From NCBI RefSeq assembly GCF_002017875.1, contig NZ_MUFV01000001.1, positions 496,001 through 560,000 of the forward strand: DNA of 64,000 nucleotides, written 5' to 3'. Below are positions 27,581-40,161 of this stretch, in pieces. The notes under the pieces are model-generated. The model searched no databases. It saw nothing but the letters and a program-made list of their open reading frames with translations, and was not told the DNA's origin. Positions within the stretch are counted from its first letter, which is position 1, and each line of letters opens with the position of its first letter. This DNA comes from Deinococcus sp. LM3. GTDB lineage: Bacteria; Deinococcota; Deinococci; Deinococcales; Deinococcaceae. The translations under genes were made by a program, and so were the position numbers.

Positions 27581-29242
27581 TCAGGGGCAGGCGTTCACGA
27601 CGCTCGCTGCGAGGGGGGGCTGGCCGGGCGTGTTGGTCAGCGGCAGCAGGGGCACGCCGGGCTGGCAGCTCATCCAGTTCGCCAGGACGCCGCTCACGAC
27701 CGGCGCGGCGAAACTGGTGCCGAAGTACGGGTACCCGCCCAGCCAGAATTCGCCGGGGGCCTGCACGCTGGGCGCCTCGCTCAGGATGCCGGGGTTTCCC
27801 ACGCCGCGGTTGTACGTGGCCAGCTGCCCCCCGGCGATGTCCCACCCGGCCACGCTGAACAGCATGGTGGGCCGCAGGCTGCGGGACGCCAGATTGACGG
27901 CCAGGCCGAATTCGAAGGTGCGGGTCCAGTCGGCGGGGTAATGGTTGCAGCGGTCCCCGGCGACCAGTCGGGCGCAGTCGTCGCGGTTGCCGTAACTGGC
28001 GGCGGTCGGTACGCCCAGCGCGGCGACCTCGCGCAGGGCGAGTTCCAGGCCGCGCGTGGGGTTCGGGCCGCCCACGCTGAGGTTCACGACGTGCCGCCCG
28101 CCGCGCCGGGCCTCGGCCGCGACGGCGCACAGGGCCTGCACGGTCTTCAGGGTCGCACAGGTGCCGTCCTTGTCGCACACCTGCCGGTATTGCACGGCCG
28201 CGCCGGGTGCGACCGCCTGCGCGATCTCTCCGATGGCCCGGCCGTGGTGGGGGCGATCCGCGAAGGGCACGTTGTAGTACTGGCCGCTGTACGTGAAGGG
28301 GTCCTCTGTGGGGCTGGCCGTGTCGAGAATGTGGATGGTCACGCCCTTGCCGCTGCCTCCCTTGAAGTTCAGGAGGCGGCCGAGCACGGTGGCAGGGGGC
28401 GTTTTCGCGTGGGGAGGTTCCTTGGCCTGATTGGGCCAGCCGACGCGCGTGGGATCAGTCTGCAGGTCTCCGGCGAAGATCAGTTCCAGCAGCGTCAGCA
28501 CCTGCCCCAGCGGAAGCCCGGCCGTCGGGACGGTGCCGGCCAGCGCCGAGCAGATGGAGTCAGTGGGCGCGGTGGGGGGGCGCGCGGCCGGGTTCAGCAG
28601 CTGGGGCAGGTTCGCGGCTTTCAGGGTGGTCAGGTTCACCAGGGGCGCACGGGCGGCCAGCGTGGGTGGAACCGTGACCCGCGCCGCCAGTCCCGGCGTG
28701 ACGCTCTGGCCCTTCACAGGTGCAGTGATGGGGGTCAGGGCGGGGGACGGCTGGGCACCCAGGCTTTTCAGGACGGTCTGCACCTCTGCCGGGCAGCTTT
28801 TGGTGCAGGTCTCAGCCAGGGCCTGGAGGCGCCGGGTGTACTCGGCCTGCACGGTCTTTGCTGCGTCGGGACGCACGTAGATCAGGGCGTCGGTGCCGGT
28901 CGGCACGGTCAGGACGTTCAATCTCAGGTTCTGCGGGGCGCCGCGCAGGGTCAGGGTCTGCGGCCCCCCGGCGGCGGCCTTCGGCACCTGGAAGGCCAGC
29001 CAGCCGCTGGCCGGGTCGAGGCGGTACCCGGTCGTCTGTCCACCCACATTGAGGTTGCCTTCCGGAGCCACGCCCTTCAGCCCGAAGATCCAGGCGGTCT
29101 CGCCGGGCGCGGCGGCGCGCGGGTACACCCCGGCGGCGCGGGCGGCCGTGACGGCGGGCGCGCTGACCTGGGCCTGGACGGCCCCCAGCAGGAGCAGAGG
29201 TAGCAGGGCGGGCAGACGGGTGCGGAATGCGGTTCGGATCAT
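27581..29242 (-). CDS. Subtilase-like (S8) secreted protease, module 2
   Basis: A 553-residue exported protein with signal peptide (RLPALLPLLLLGAVQAQ), an Ig-like N-terminal part (about 30-110) and an S8-like catalytic domain. Triad candidates are Asp in IHILDTASP (~310), His in PHHGRAIGEIAQAVAPG (~340) and Ser in FGTSFAAPVVSG (~510), with the oxyanion Asn in AASYGN. Cys pairs QVCDKDGTC and DRCNHYP match those of protease 1, suggesting disulfides outside the cell. GC content is like the chromosome, unlike protease 1. It starts 59 nt after regulator 2 with a CGGAGGGA site, and the whole spacer resembles that of module 1. Confidence 0.87.
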   Translation of the reverse strand: MIRTAFRTRLPALLPLLLLGAVQAQVSAPAVTAARAAGVYPRAAAPGETAWIFGLKGVAPEGNLNVGGQTTGYRLDPASGWLAFQVPKAAAGGPQTLTLRGAPQNLRLNVLTVPTGTDALIYVRPDAAKTVQAEYTRRLQALAETCTKSCPAEVQTVLKSLGAQPSPALTPITAPVKGQSVTPGLAARVTVPPTLAARAPLVNLTTLKAANLPQLLNPAARPPTAPTDSICSALAGTVPTAGLPLGQVLTLLELIFAGDLQTDPTRVGWPNQAKEPPHAKTPPATVLGRLLNFKGGSGKGVTIHILDTASPTEDPFTYSGQYYNVPFADRPHHGRAIGEIAQAVAPGAAVQYRQVCDKDGTCATLKTVQALCAVAAEARRGGRHVVNLSVGGPNPTRGLELALREVAALGVPTAASYGNRDDCARLVAGDRCNHYPADWTRTFEFGLAVNLASRSLRPTMLFSVAGWDIAGGQLATYNRGVGNPGILSEAPSVQAPGEFWLGGYPYFGTSFAAPVVSGVLANWMSCQPGVPLLPLTNTPGQPPLAASVVNACP

Positions 29243-29301
29243 GGGTGTCCCTCCGGGGCGCAGCATGTCAGGTGGGTCGTGACCAAGCCATGATCAGGAA
29301 T

Positions 29302-31704
29302 TCACGGTGTCTGGAGCTGGGCGTTGCGGCGGATCTGCGCGACCAGTTCCTGCTGCCCGGCGCTGATCAGCAGGGTCAGGGCGTCCTCGAACGCCCCGAG
29401 GTTGCCGTCGATCTCGCTGAGGTTGCTCAGGACGACGCCCAGCAGGCGGGTGTTCCCGGTACCGCGCAGCTGGGTGATGGCCGCGCGGTAATGCGCGGCG
29501 GCCTCGGCGTGCTGGCCGTTCTCGTGGGCATCCACGCCCCGGTTGATGTGGACGTTCGCCAGTCCGAGGGTGTCGCCGGCCTCCTGGAGGGCCTGCATCA
29601 GGGCGGGGTACAGTGCCTCGGCCTGCGGGCGCTGGCCGAGGCTGCCCAGCAGCATCACGTAGTTCATCAGCAGGCGGCTGCGGGCGCTGGGAATCTCGCG
29701 GGCGCGGTCCAGCAGCGGCCCGAAGACGGTGCCGGGGTCCGCCCCCAGCCCCACCTGGGCGCGGGCGACCATGCCCAACTCGGTCAGGTGCGCCTCGTCG
29801 TCCCCGTGGAGGTTCCAGAGATCGGCGGCGATCTGGCTGTGACGGCGGGCAGCGTCCCACTGTTCGCGCATCCGGGCGGCGTGGGCGCGGACGCTGGCGG
29901 CGTGGGCCGCATCGGGGCCGCTGCCGCTGATCCGGTCGGCCAGTACCACTGCCTCGTCGGCACGCCCGAGGTAGACCAGCGCGACGGCGCGGGCGGCCAG
30001 GGCGTCGCTGACCTGCTGGTCGTGGGGGCTGAGGGTGTCCAGGCGGGTCAGGGCGTCCTGGTAGCGGCCCACGCCGATCAGCGCCCAGGCGTGCGGAACG
30101 GCCAGTTCGCTCAGGTGCGCGAGGGTGTCGAGCAGTGCGGCGGCCTGTCCGGGGTAGCCGCGTTTCAGGTGGGCGTGGGCGCGCAGGCGGGCGGCGCGGG
30201 CGGCGCGGCGTTCGTCCGCGTCTTCCCACAGGTCGCGGCTGCGGTCGTAGAACGGCCAGGCGTCCTCGTCGGGCAGGGCGCGGGCGAGTTGCAGGTGAAT
30301 CAGGGCGGCGTGCACGTGAATCTGCGCCAGGGCGTCGCGGGTGGCGGCGGCGGCGTAGGCGCGGCCCGTCTCGGTGGTCAGGCCCTCGGTGGTCAGGAAG
30401 GACAGGATCCTCGCGAAGTCCTGCGCGCCCAGGTTCATGGCGGCGCGGGTGGCGCGCAGGTTCGGCTGGTCCTGAACGGCGAGCGTCAGGAACGTGTCGC
30501 GCACCGGGTCCGGGTACGAGCGGACCCGCGCCCCGAACTGCAGGTCCAGCGGCTGGCCGCGCAGGGCCGCGCCGACCAGGGTGGGGTGCCCGTCCGTGCG
30601 GACGTGCAGGTCCGGCCAGGCGCTCAGGTCGCCCGGCTCCAGTGGTCCCAGGTGCAGGTGCAGGTCCACGTCGAAGGGCGGGTGGGTGCGGCCCGTGATC
30701 AGCAGGGCCGCGCCGGGCCGCGCGGGCGTGTCTGCCTTGCCTGACCTGGACTGCGCGGCGAGGGTCAGGGTGGCCTGCGTGCCGGGGTCCGTGCCCTCCC
30801 AGCCGTCCACGGCGACGCGCACCTGGGGGTCGCGCAGGGCGCTCAGGGCGGCGTGGGCGCTGGTGGGCGGCGCGGCGCACAGCGGGGCCAGCGTGCCGAA
30901 GGGCAGGTCCGCGCGGCCCGGCAGGACCGTCCAGCCGCCGGTGCGGGCCAGGGCGTCCAGCAGCGCGGTCTTGCCCATCCCGGCGTGTCCGCTGACCCAC
31001 GCGACCTGTCCGGGCAGCAGGGCGCCCAGCGCGGCCAGTTCGGTTTCCCGCCCGGCGAACGGGGCGGGCGGCGTGACGGGCACGGCGTCCAGGTGCAGGC
31101 CCAGCGTGCGGGCCTCGCGGTCCACCTGCGCGGCCAGCGGGTGCCCGGCCAGGGTCAGCAGGTGGTGCAGGCGCGGGAGTTCCAGTTCGTCGGCGGGGGG
31201 CGCGCCGGGCAGGGTCAGGGCCCGCGCGGCGAGGTCCCCGGCACGGGCGGTCTCGCCGTGCGCGGCGGCCTGCGCGGCCAGGGTGGTCAGGGCGGTGCGG
31301 GCGTCGCGGGCGACGGCCTCGCGGGTGTCGAACAGCCACTCTTCCAAGTCCGCGCCGAGCGGGATGGTCAGGCCGTCCAGGAAGGGGCCCCGGTACAGGT
31401 CGGCGGCGTCCTGCGGGCGGCCGCGGCGCACGGCTCCGCTCAGATCGGTGGCGTCGCAGCGGACCTGCGGGCCGGCGGCGACGCGCGGGCCGTCCTCGCC
31501 GAGCGCGCCGCTCAGGCCGCGCAGGTGCACGAGATGCTGCGCGAGCGAGTTCATGGGATTCGCCGCGTCCGGCCAGAACAGGTCCGCGAGGCGGCGGCGC
31601 GGCTGCGGTCCCTCCAGGCACAGGAACGCCAGCAGCAGCAGCACCTTCTCGCGGCGGAAGGTCACGCCCTCCACGGACAGTTCGCCCAGCGTCCGCAGGT
31701 TCAT
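29302..31704 (-). CDS. SARP-like ATPase/TPR transcriptional regulator, module 2
   Basis: An 800-residue paralogue of regulator 1: N-terminal winged helix (VTFRREKVLLLLAFLCLEG, then LADLFWPDAANPMNSLAQH), BTAD-like helices, ATPase with Walker A GHAGMGKTA (~240) and a Walker B-like VRVAVDGWE, and C-terminal TPR-type helices. Walker B here has one Asp (VDGWE) where regulator 1 has two (LDDWE). The start at 31704 lies 5 nt behind GACAAT, with TTGCGC 17 bp further up. It is divergent from the kynB-like gene across 92 bp. Regulatory targets are unknown; the protease directly downstream is the obvious candidate. Confidence 0.86.
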   Translation of the reverse strand: MNLRTLGELSVEGVTFRREKVLLLLAFLCLEGPQPRRRLADLFWPDAANPMNSLAQHLVHLRGLSGALGEDGPRVAAGPQVRCDATDLSGAVRRGRPQDAADLYRGPFLDGLTIPLGADLEEWLFDTREAVARDARTALTTLAAQAAAHGETARAGDLAARALTLPGAPPADELELPRLHHLLTLAGHPLAAQVDREARTLGLHLDAVPVTPPAPFAGRETELAALGALLPGQVAWVSGHAGMGKTALLDALARTGGWTVLPGRADLPFGTLAPLCAAPPTSAHAALSALRDPQVRVAVDGWEGTDPGTQATLTLAAQSRSGKADTPARPGAALLITGRTHPPFDVDLHLHLGPLEPGDLSAWPDLHVRTDGHPTLVGAALRGQPLDLQFGARVRSYPDPVRDTFLTLAVQDQPNLRATRAAMNLGAQDFARILSFLTTEGLTTETGRAYAAAATRDALAQIHVHAALIHLQLARALPDEDAWPFYDRSRDLWEDADERRAARAARLRAHAHLKRGYPGQAAALLDTLAHLSELAVPHAWALIGVGRYQDALTRLDTLSPHDQQVSDALAARAVALVYLGRADEAVVLADRISGSGPDAAHAASVRAHAARMREQWDAARRHSQIAADLWNLHGDDEAHLTELGMVARAQVGLGADPGTVFGPLLDRAREIPSARSRLLMNYVMLLGSLGQRPQAEALYPALMQALQEAGDTLGLANVHINRGVDAHENGQHAEAAAHYRAAITQLRGTGNTRLLGVVLSNLSEIDGNLGAFEDALTLLISAGQQELVAQIRRNAQLQTP

Positions 31705-31796
31705 GCCCCATTGTCCGGGATGCGTGTCATGGGCGCAATGGGGCGCCGCCCGGACGCTGCCGCCGGGGGGGGCGGGGGCGGTTGTTATGGTGGGGC

Positions 31797-32453
31797 ATGC
31801 CGCGTTACCCCATCGACATCTCCCGTCAGCTCACGCCCGGCCATCCCAACTGGCCCGGCGACGCCCTGTTCCGGGTCACGCCGGGCGCCCGCATCGCGCA
31901 GGGGGACAGCGTGAACACCGGCGAACTGGCCACCAGCACGCACACCGGCACGCACGTGGACGCCCCCTGGCACTACGACGACGCGGGCGTGAAGATGGAC
32001 GGCGTGCCGCTGGGCGTGTACATCGGGCCGTGCCGGGTGATCAGCGTGTCGGGGCGCGGCGAGCCGCTGGCGGTCGGGGCGGACGCCCTGGCGGGCCTGC
32101 CGGACGCGCTGCCGCCCCGGCTGCTGCTGAACACCGGGCAGCCCGCGCACTGGCTGGAGTTCCCGCAGGTCTTTACGGCGCTGTCCCCGGCGTTCGTGCG
32201 GGAGGCGGCGCGGCGCGGCGTGACCCTGATCGGCACGGACGCCCCCAGCGTGGACCCGCTGACGAGCAAGACGCTCGACGGGCACCACGCGTGCCGCGAG
32301 GCGGGCGTCCTGATCCTGGAGGGCCTGAACCTGAGCGGCGTGCCGGACGGCGGGTACGACCTGATCTGCCTGCCGCTGCCGCTGACCGACGTGGACGGCG
32401 CGCCCGCGCGGGCCGTGCTGCTGCCCGCCGGGACGCTGGGCGACCTGGGGTAG
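31797..32453 (+). CDS. kynB: Kynurenine formamidase-like cyclase family hydrolase
   Basis: A 218-residue metal-dependent hydrolase of the cyclase/KynB family. The signature HTGTHVDAPWH (about residues 48-58) supplies the zinc ligands, and TDAPSVDPL and HHACREAGVLILEGLNL match the family. KynB hydrolyses N-formylkynurenine in tryptophan breakdown; no other kyn gene is nearby, so the exact substrate is inferred. ATG 31797 lies 5 nt after TATGGT. Confidence 0.87.
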   Translation: MPRYPIDISRQLTPGHPNWPGDALFRVTPGARIAQGDSVNTGELATSTHTGTHVDAPWHYDDAGVKMDGVPLGVYIGPCRVISVSGRGEPLAVGADALAGLPDALPPRLLLNTGQPAHWLEFPQVFTALSPAFVREAARRGVTLIGTDAPSVDPLTSKTLDGHHACREAGVLILEGLNLSGVPDGGYDLICLPLPLTDVDGAPARAVLLPAGTLGDLG

Positions 32454-32483
32454 GCCGCCCGGCCGGGTGCAGCGGCTCTGGCT

Positions 32484-32972
32484 TCAGCGGCTGAACACGG
32501 CGTCGCTGAACCCGAAGCGCTCCGTGACCGTCTCGGGCGCGCGTTTGGGCCGCCCGGTCACGGGGTCCACCCACACCCACTCGGTCTGGCATTCGGCGAG
32601 GCGCACGCCACCCTCGGGGTCGGCGGGGTTCACGCGGTCCAGGGCGTAGGCACGGACGCTGCGCACCCCGGCGTGCAGGGTCAGGGCCGTGCGGACCCGC
32701 ACCGCGTCGCCCAGCACGGCCGGGCGGTGGTACGTGATGACGTGCTGGCGCGCGACCGGCACGGCGCCCAGGGCGCTCAGGGCGTCGGTGCCCATGTCCA
32801 GGCGCAGGGCGTGTTCGCGGGCGACCTGCTCGCACCACGCGAGGTACACGGTGTTGTTCACGTGATGCAGGTCGTCGAGGTCACCCGGCTGGACGTGCAG
32901 GGTCCGTTCGTGGCGGCGCGGGGCGGGCAGGGTGTCCCACAGGACGTCCGCGTCAGGAATCCGGAGTTTCAA
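32484..32972 (-). CDS. Acyl-CoA/ACP thioesterase-like hot-dog protein
   Basis: About 162 residues with the 4HBT hot-dog pattern VQPGDLDDLHHVNNTVYLAWCEQ near residues 27-49; Asp and His/Asn of DDLHHVNN are the likely active residues. It resembles bacterial acyl-ACP thioesterase-like proteins. No ATG or GTG fits the start: the best candidate is TTG at 32972, whose last bases overlap the stop codon of the pterin dehydratase gene (TTGA), which suggests coupled translation. The start is therefore the least certain part. Confidence 0.8.
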   Translation of the reverse strand: MKLRIPDADVLWDTLPAPRRHERTLHVQPGDLDDLHHVNNTVYLAWCEQVAREHALRLDMGTDALSALGAVPVARQHVITYHRPAVLGDAVRVRTALTLHAGVRSVRAYALDRVNPADPEGGVRLAECQTEWVWVDPVTGRPKRAPETVTERFGFSDAVFSR

Positions 32973-33310
32973 TCCTGGGCCGCCTGCGCCTGGGTGTCCG
33001 GGGCGGGCAGCAGGGTGTCCACGGCCCGCGCGCCGTCGATGTCGGCCTGGGTGACGCCGCCCGCGTCGTGCGTGAAGAAGTTGACGCGCACCTTGCGGAA
33101 GTAGATGTGCAGGTCCGGGTGGTGGCCGCGTTCCTCGGCCTGCGCGGCGACCCGCACGGCAAAGTCCACGCCTTCCTGATACGTACCGAACTCGAATTCG
33201 CGGAACAGTTTGCCGTCGTCGCCGTACCAGCCGTCGGGTTTCAGGTCCTGCACGTCGCCGTCCGTCAGTTTGCGCGCGGGATCGTAGTTCATGCGGGGAT
33301 CGTAAGCCAT
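32969..33310 (-). CDS. phhB: Pterin-4a-carbinolamine dehydratase
   Basis: A 113-residue enzyme that recycles 4a-hydroxytetrahydropterin; in some bacteria the fold also serves other pterin roles. The family pattern is visible as FEFGTYQEGVDFAVRVAAQAE, RGHHPDLHIYFRKVRVNFFTHDAGGVTQADIDGA, with the paired His of HHPD. ATG 33310 is favoured because TACCAT lies 7 nt before it; ATGs 9 bp upstream and 18 bp downstream are possible. A hot-dog thioesterase follows with overlap. No phenylalanine hydroxylase gene lies in the window. Confidence 0.9.
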   Translation of the reverse strand: MAYDPRMNYDPARKLTDGDVQDLKPDGWYGDDGKLFREFEFGTYQEGVDFAVRVAAQAEERGHHPDLHIYFRKVRVNFFTHDAGGVTQADIDGARAVDTLLPAPDTQAQAAQD

Positions 33311-33428
33311 GCCGGGCATGGTAGGCCGCGCCGCGCCGCCGGGCGGGTGAACCGGGACACGGTTCAGCGCGCCGCCCGCCGTCAACCACGTCGGGCCCGG
33401 CAGCGCACGGTGAGGTTCATCACAGCGG

Positions 33429-33446
33429 CATGAATATCGCTTCATG
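33429..33446. promoter_or_regulatory. Inverted repeat upstream of a small ORF
   Basis: CATGAA (33429-33434) and TTCATG (33441-33446) flank TATCGC. The repeat sits 44 bp before the small ORF at 33491 and may be an operator. Confidence 0.4.
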
Positions 33447-33490
33447 TACAGTCAGGGTTACATCAGATTCACCGAAGTTCAGGAGCCCTC

Positions 33491-33610
33491 ATGACTGCAT
33501 TGCTGCGCCGTCTCTTCCTGCGTCGTCCCGTTCAGCCCGCTGCGCCGGCCATGACGCCCCGTCCCATCACGGAACTGGACCTGCTACGCGCCCTCGGCTG
33601 CGACGAGTAA
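33491..33610 (+). CDS. Small 39-residue protein
   Basis: Encodes MTALLRRLFLRR followed by a Pro/Ala/Met segment and an acidic end (ELDLLRALGCDE). It has an AGGAG ribosome site 5-7 nt before the ATG and a hairpin with TTTT 21 nt after the stop, so it looks like its own transcription unit. The N-terminal half is a basic amphipathic helix, the last residues include a single Cys. No family recognised. It would usually be missed because of length. Confidence 0.6.
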   Translation: MTALLRRLFLRRPVQPAAPAMTPRPITELDLLRALGCDE

Positions 33611-33630
33611 CCGCACACCCCCACCCCTCC

Positions 33631-33653
33631 CGCCCGGTCACGCCGGGCGTTTT
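33631..33653 (+). terminator. Terminator after the small ORF
   Basis: CGCCCGG (33631-33637) / CCGGGCG (33643-33649), 5-nt loop, then TTTT. Confidence 0.75.
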
Positions 33654-33745
33654 CGCTGCGCCGTCCGGCCACCTCTCCCCTGCCGCGTCTCCGTTTGTGC
33701 CGCCGCCGCTGTCGGGCGGGGCGCGCCGCCGCTATGCTGCGCGGG

Positions 33746-36292
<2,547 letters not shown>

Positions 36293-36340
36293 CCGCCCAG
36301 ACCTGACGAACAGCGGGGAACAGGCACGTCATAGTGGGGC

Positions 36341-37732
36341 ATGCCTGAATCTGAGCTGTCGGCGGGGGCGCTCGCGGCGTTGCGGGAAGCGTTCGGGGAG
36401 TCCCTGAGTACGGCGGGCGCGGTGCTGGACGCGCACGGCCGCGACGAGAGCGGGCTGGAGTTCGCGCGGCCCGGCGCGGTGCTGTTCGCGCGGGGCGAGG
36501 CCGACGTGGTGGAGGTGCTGGCGCTGGCGCGCGAGTTCGCCTTTCCGGTGGTGCCGTTCGCGGCGGGCAGCAGTCTGGAGGGTCAGCTGATTCCGCCGCC
36601 CGGTGCGCTGAGCCTGGACCTGAGCGGCCTGACGGGCATCGTGGAGGTCTGTCCGGCCGGGTTTCTGGCGGTGGTGGAGCCGGGCGTGACGTACCCGCAG
36701 CTGAACCGGGCGTTGCGGCCGCACGGGTTGTTCTTTCCGGTGGATCCGGGGGCGGAGGCGACGCTGGGCGGCATGGCGTCCACGAACGCGAGCGGCACGG
36801 CGGCCGTGCGGTACGGCACGACGCGCGAGAACGTGCTGGCGCTGCGGGTGGCGCTGGCGGACGGGCGGGTGCTGAGCCTGGGCAGCCGGGCGCGCAAGAG
36901 CAGCGCCGGGTACGACCTGCGGCACCTGTTCCTGGGCGCGGAGGGCACGCTGGGGGTGATCACGCAGCTGACGGTGCGGCTGTGGCCGCTTCCGGCGCAC
37001 CGGGCGGCGCTGCGTGGGGCGTTCCCGGACGTGACGGCAGCGGCGGACGCGGCAGCGCGGGTGATGGGCGCGGCCCTGCAACCCGAGCGGCTGGAACTGA
37101 TGGACGCGCAGGGGTTGCGGGCCGTGAACCGGCACCTGGGCCGGGCGTTCCCGGAAGTGCCGACCCTGTGGGCCGAGTTGACCGGACCGTCCGGGGCGGC
37201 GCTGGAGGAGGCGCTGTCGCTGTGCGCGGAGCTGTTCCAGGATGCGGGCGCGCGGGACGTGCAGGTGGCGCGCGGCGCGGCGGAACTGGAGGGGTTGTGG
37301 GAGGCGCGGCATCAGGCGTTCTACGCGCTCCGGGCGCTGTATCCGGGCGAGGTGTTCCTGAGTACGGACCTGTGCGTGCCGCTGCATGAACTGGCGGGCG
37401 TGATCGCGTTCACCGGGGCGCAGCTTCAGGAGGCCGGGCTGGACGCGAGCGTGCTGGGGCACGTGGGAGACGGGAATTTTCACGTGCTGTTCCACGCCCC
37501 GGCCGGTGACGCGGGCACCTGGGAGCGGATCGGGGCGACGTACGACCGGATGGTAGCCGAGACGCTGCGGGTGGGCGGCACATGCAGCGGCGAGCATGGC
37601 GTGGGCCTGCACAAGCGGAGATTCCTGCGGGCGCAGCACGGCGAGGCGCTGGACCTGATGCGCGAGGTCAAGGCGCTGCTGGACCCGCTGAATATCCTGA
37701 ATCCGGGGAAGGTGCTGCCGGACGAACGCTGA
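36341..37732 (+). CDS. glcD: FAD-linked oxidase, glycolate/D-lactate dehydrogenase type (GlcD-like)
   Basis: A 463-residue flavoprotein with an FAD-binding N-terminal domain (VPFAAGSSLEGQ, DPGAEATLGGMASTNASG, GYDLRHLFLGAEGTLGVIT) and a C-terminal cap with LGHVGDGNFHVLF and SGEHGVGLHKRRFL, whose His residues bind the flavin/metal. It oxidises a 2-hydroxy acid such as D-lactate or glycolate. No glcE or glcF partner is nearby. It lies 48 bp after mutS and 73 bp before mutL on the same strand, with its own CATAGT box 5 nt before the ATG. Confidence 0.9.
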   Translation: MPESELSAGALAALREAFGESLSTAGAVLDAHGRDESGLEFARPGAVLFARGEADVVEVLALAREFAFPVVPFAAGSSLEGQLIPPPGALSLDLSGLTGIVEVCPAGFLAVVEPGVTYPQLNRALRPHGLFFPVDPGAEATLGGMASTNASGTAAVRYGTTRENVLALRVALADGRVLSLGSRARKSSAGYDLRHLFLGAEGTLGVITQLTVRLWPLPAHRAALRGAFPDVTAAADAAARVMGAALQPERLELMDAQGLRAVNRHLGRAFPEVPTLWAELTGPSGAALEEALSLCAELFQDAGARDVQVARGAAELEGLWEARHQAFYALRALYPGEVFLSTDLCVPLHELAGVIAFTGAQLQEAGLDASVLGHVGDGNFHVLFHAPAGDAGTWERIGATYDRMVAETLRVGGTCSGEHGVGLHKRRFLRAQHGEALDLMREVKALLDPLNILNPGKVLPDER

Positions 37733-37805
37733 ACACCCGGTCGTCCCTGAAAAAGCGGTGCGGGGCGGGATTGGTGGGGCGCGGCTGCGCTAGCCTCGGA
37801 GCACG

Positions 37806-39446
<1,641 letters not shown>

Positions 39447-39462
39447 GCGTACCGAAGGCCCT

Positions 39463-40119
39463 TCAGCGGTTGAAGGCGCTGCGTTGCCCGCTGAACAGGG
39501 TCGGGAAGGTCTGTCGGGCGGCGGTGCTCAGGACCGGCTGCACCCAGTACGGCAGGTTGCGGCGGGCGTTGCGGATCTCGAAGCGTCCGTCGCGGCTCTC
39601 GGTGGTCACGCCGGTCCAGCCGGGGCGCAGGGTCAGGTCGTAGTAGGTGTTCAGGCCGGCGCAGCGGCCGCGCAGGGTGACGGTGCGGTCGCTGTAGATC
39701 CACTGGCCGCGCTCGGCGGGGTCGGTGGGCGCGTCGGCCTGCACGAGCGTGGCGACCGCGTTCGTGGCGGGATTGAAGACCAGCAGCGTCTCGGCGGTGT
39801 ACGTGCGCGCCCCGGCGGGCGTGACGTTCACGCCGGGGCAGACGTCCAGGGGTTGCACGGGCGGCCGGAAGGTGCCGGGCACCACGACGTTGAAGCGCGT
39901 GCCGTTCAGGGGGCCCATGCCCAGCAGCCAGCCGCCGCCCAGGTTGGTCATCAGGACGCGCAGGTCGCCGCTGCCCAGGGCGCGGGTCGCGGCGGGGTTG
40001 CGGATCTCGCCGCCCACGCTGAACGAGGTGGCGTGCGCGGCGCCGGTCAGCAGCAGCGGCAGCAGGGCCTGGACGAGACGGACGGACTTGCAAGCGGAGA
40101 GGTTCACGCCCCTGACCAT
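39463..40119 (-). CDS. Secreted protein of unknown function
   Basis: About 218 residues, with a signal peptide (RLVQALLPLLLTGAAHATS) and no recognised domain. The mature part has two or three Cys residues (PLDVCPGVNV, GRCAGLNTYYD) and beta-rich spacing. Start is uncertain: ATG 40119, or GTG 40107, which lies 7 nt behind GATGGT and keeps the signal peptide intact. Convergent with mutL, 16 bp apart. Confidence 0.72.
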   Translation of the reverse strand: MVRGVNLSACKSVRLVQALLPLLLTGAAHATSFSVGGEIRNPAATRALGSGDLRVLMTNLGGGWLLGMGPLNGTRFNVVVPGTFRPPVQPLDVCPGVNVTPAGARTYTAETLLVFNPATNAVATLVQADAPTDPAERGQWIYSDRTVTLRGRCAGLNTYYDLTLRPGWTGVTTESRDGRFEIRNARRNLPYWVQPVLSTAARQTFPTLFSGQRSAFNR

Positions 40120-40161
40120 CGGGGAGGCGCGTCAGGTCGGTGTCGGCGGGTGTGAGGTTCG

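Noticed and set aside
33380..33745. RDRM upstream of mutS
   Set aside because: Searched for TTAYGT-N5-ACRTAA; only CATGAA-N6-TTCATG is present, which does not fit.
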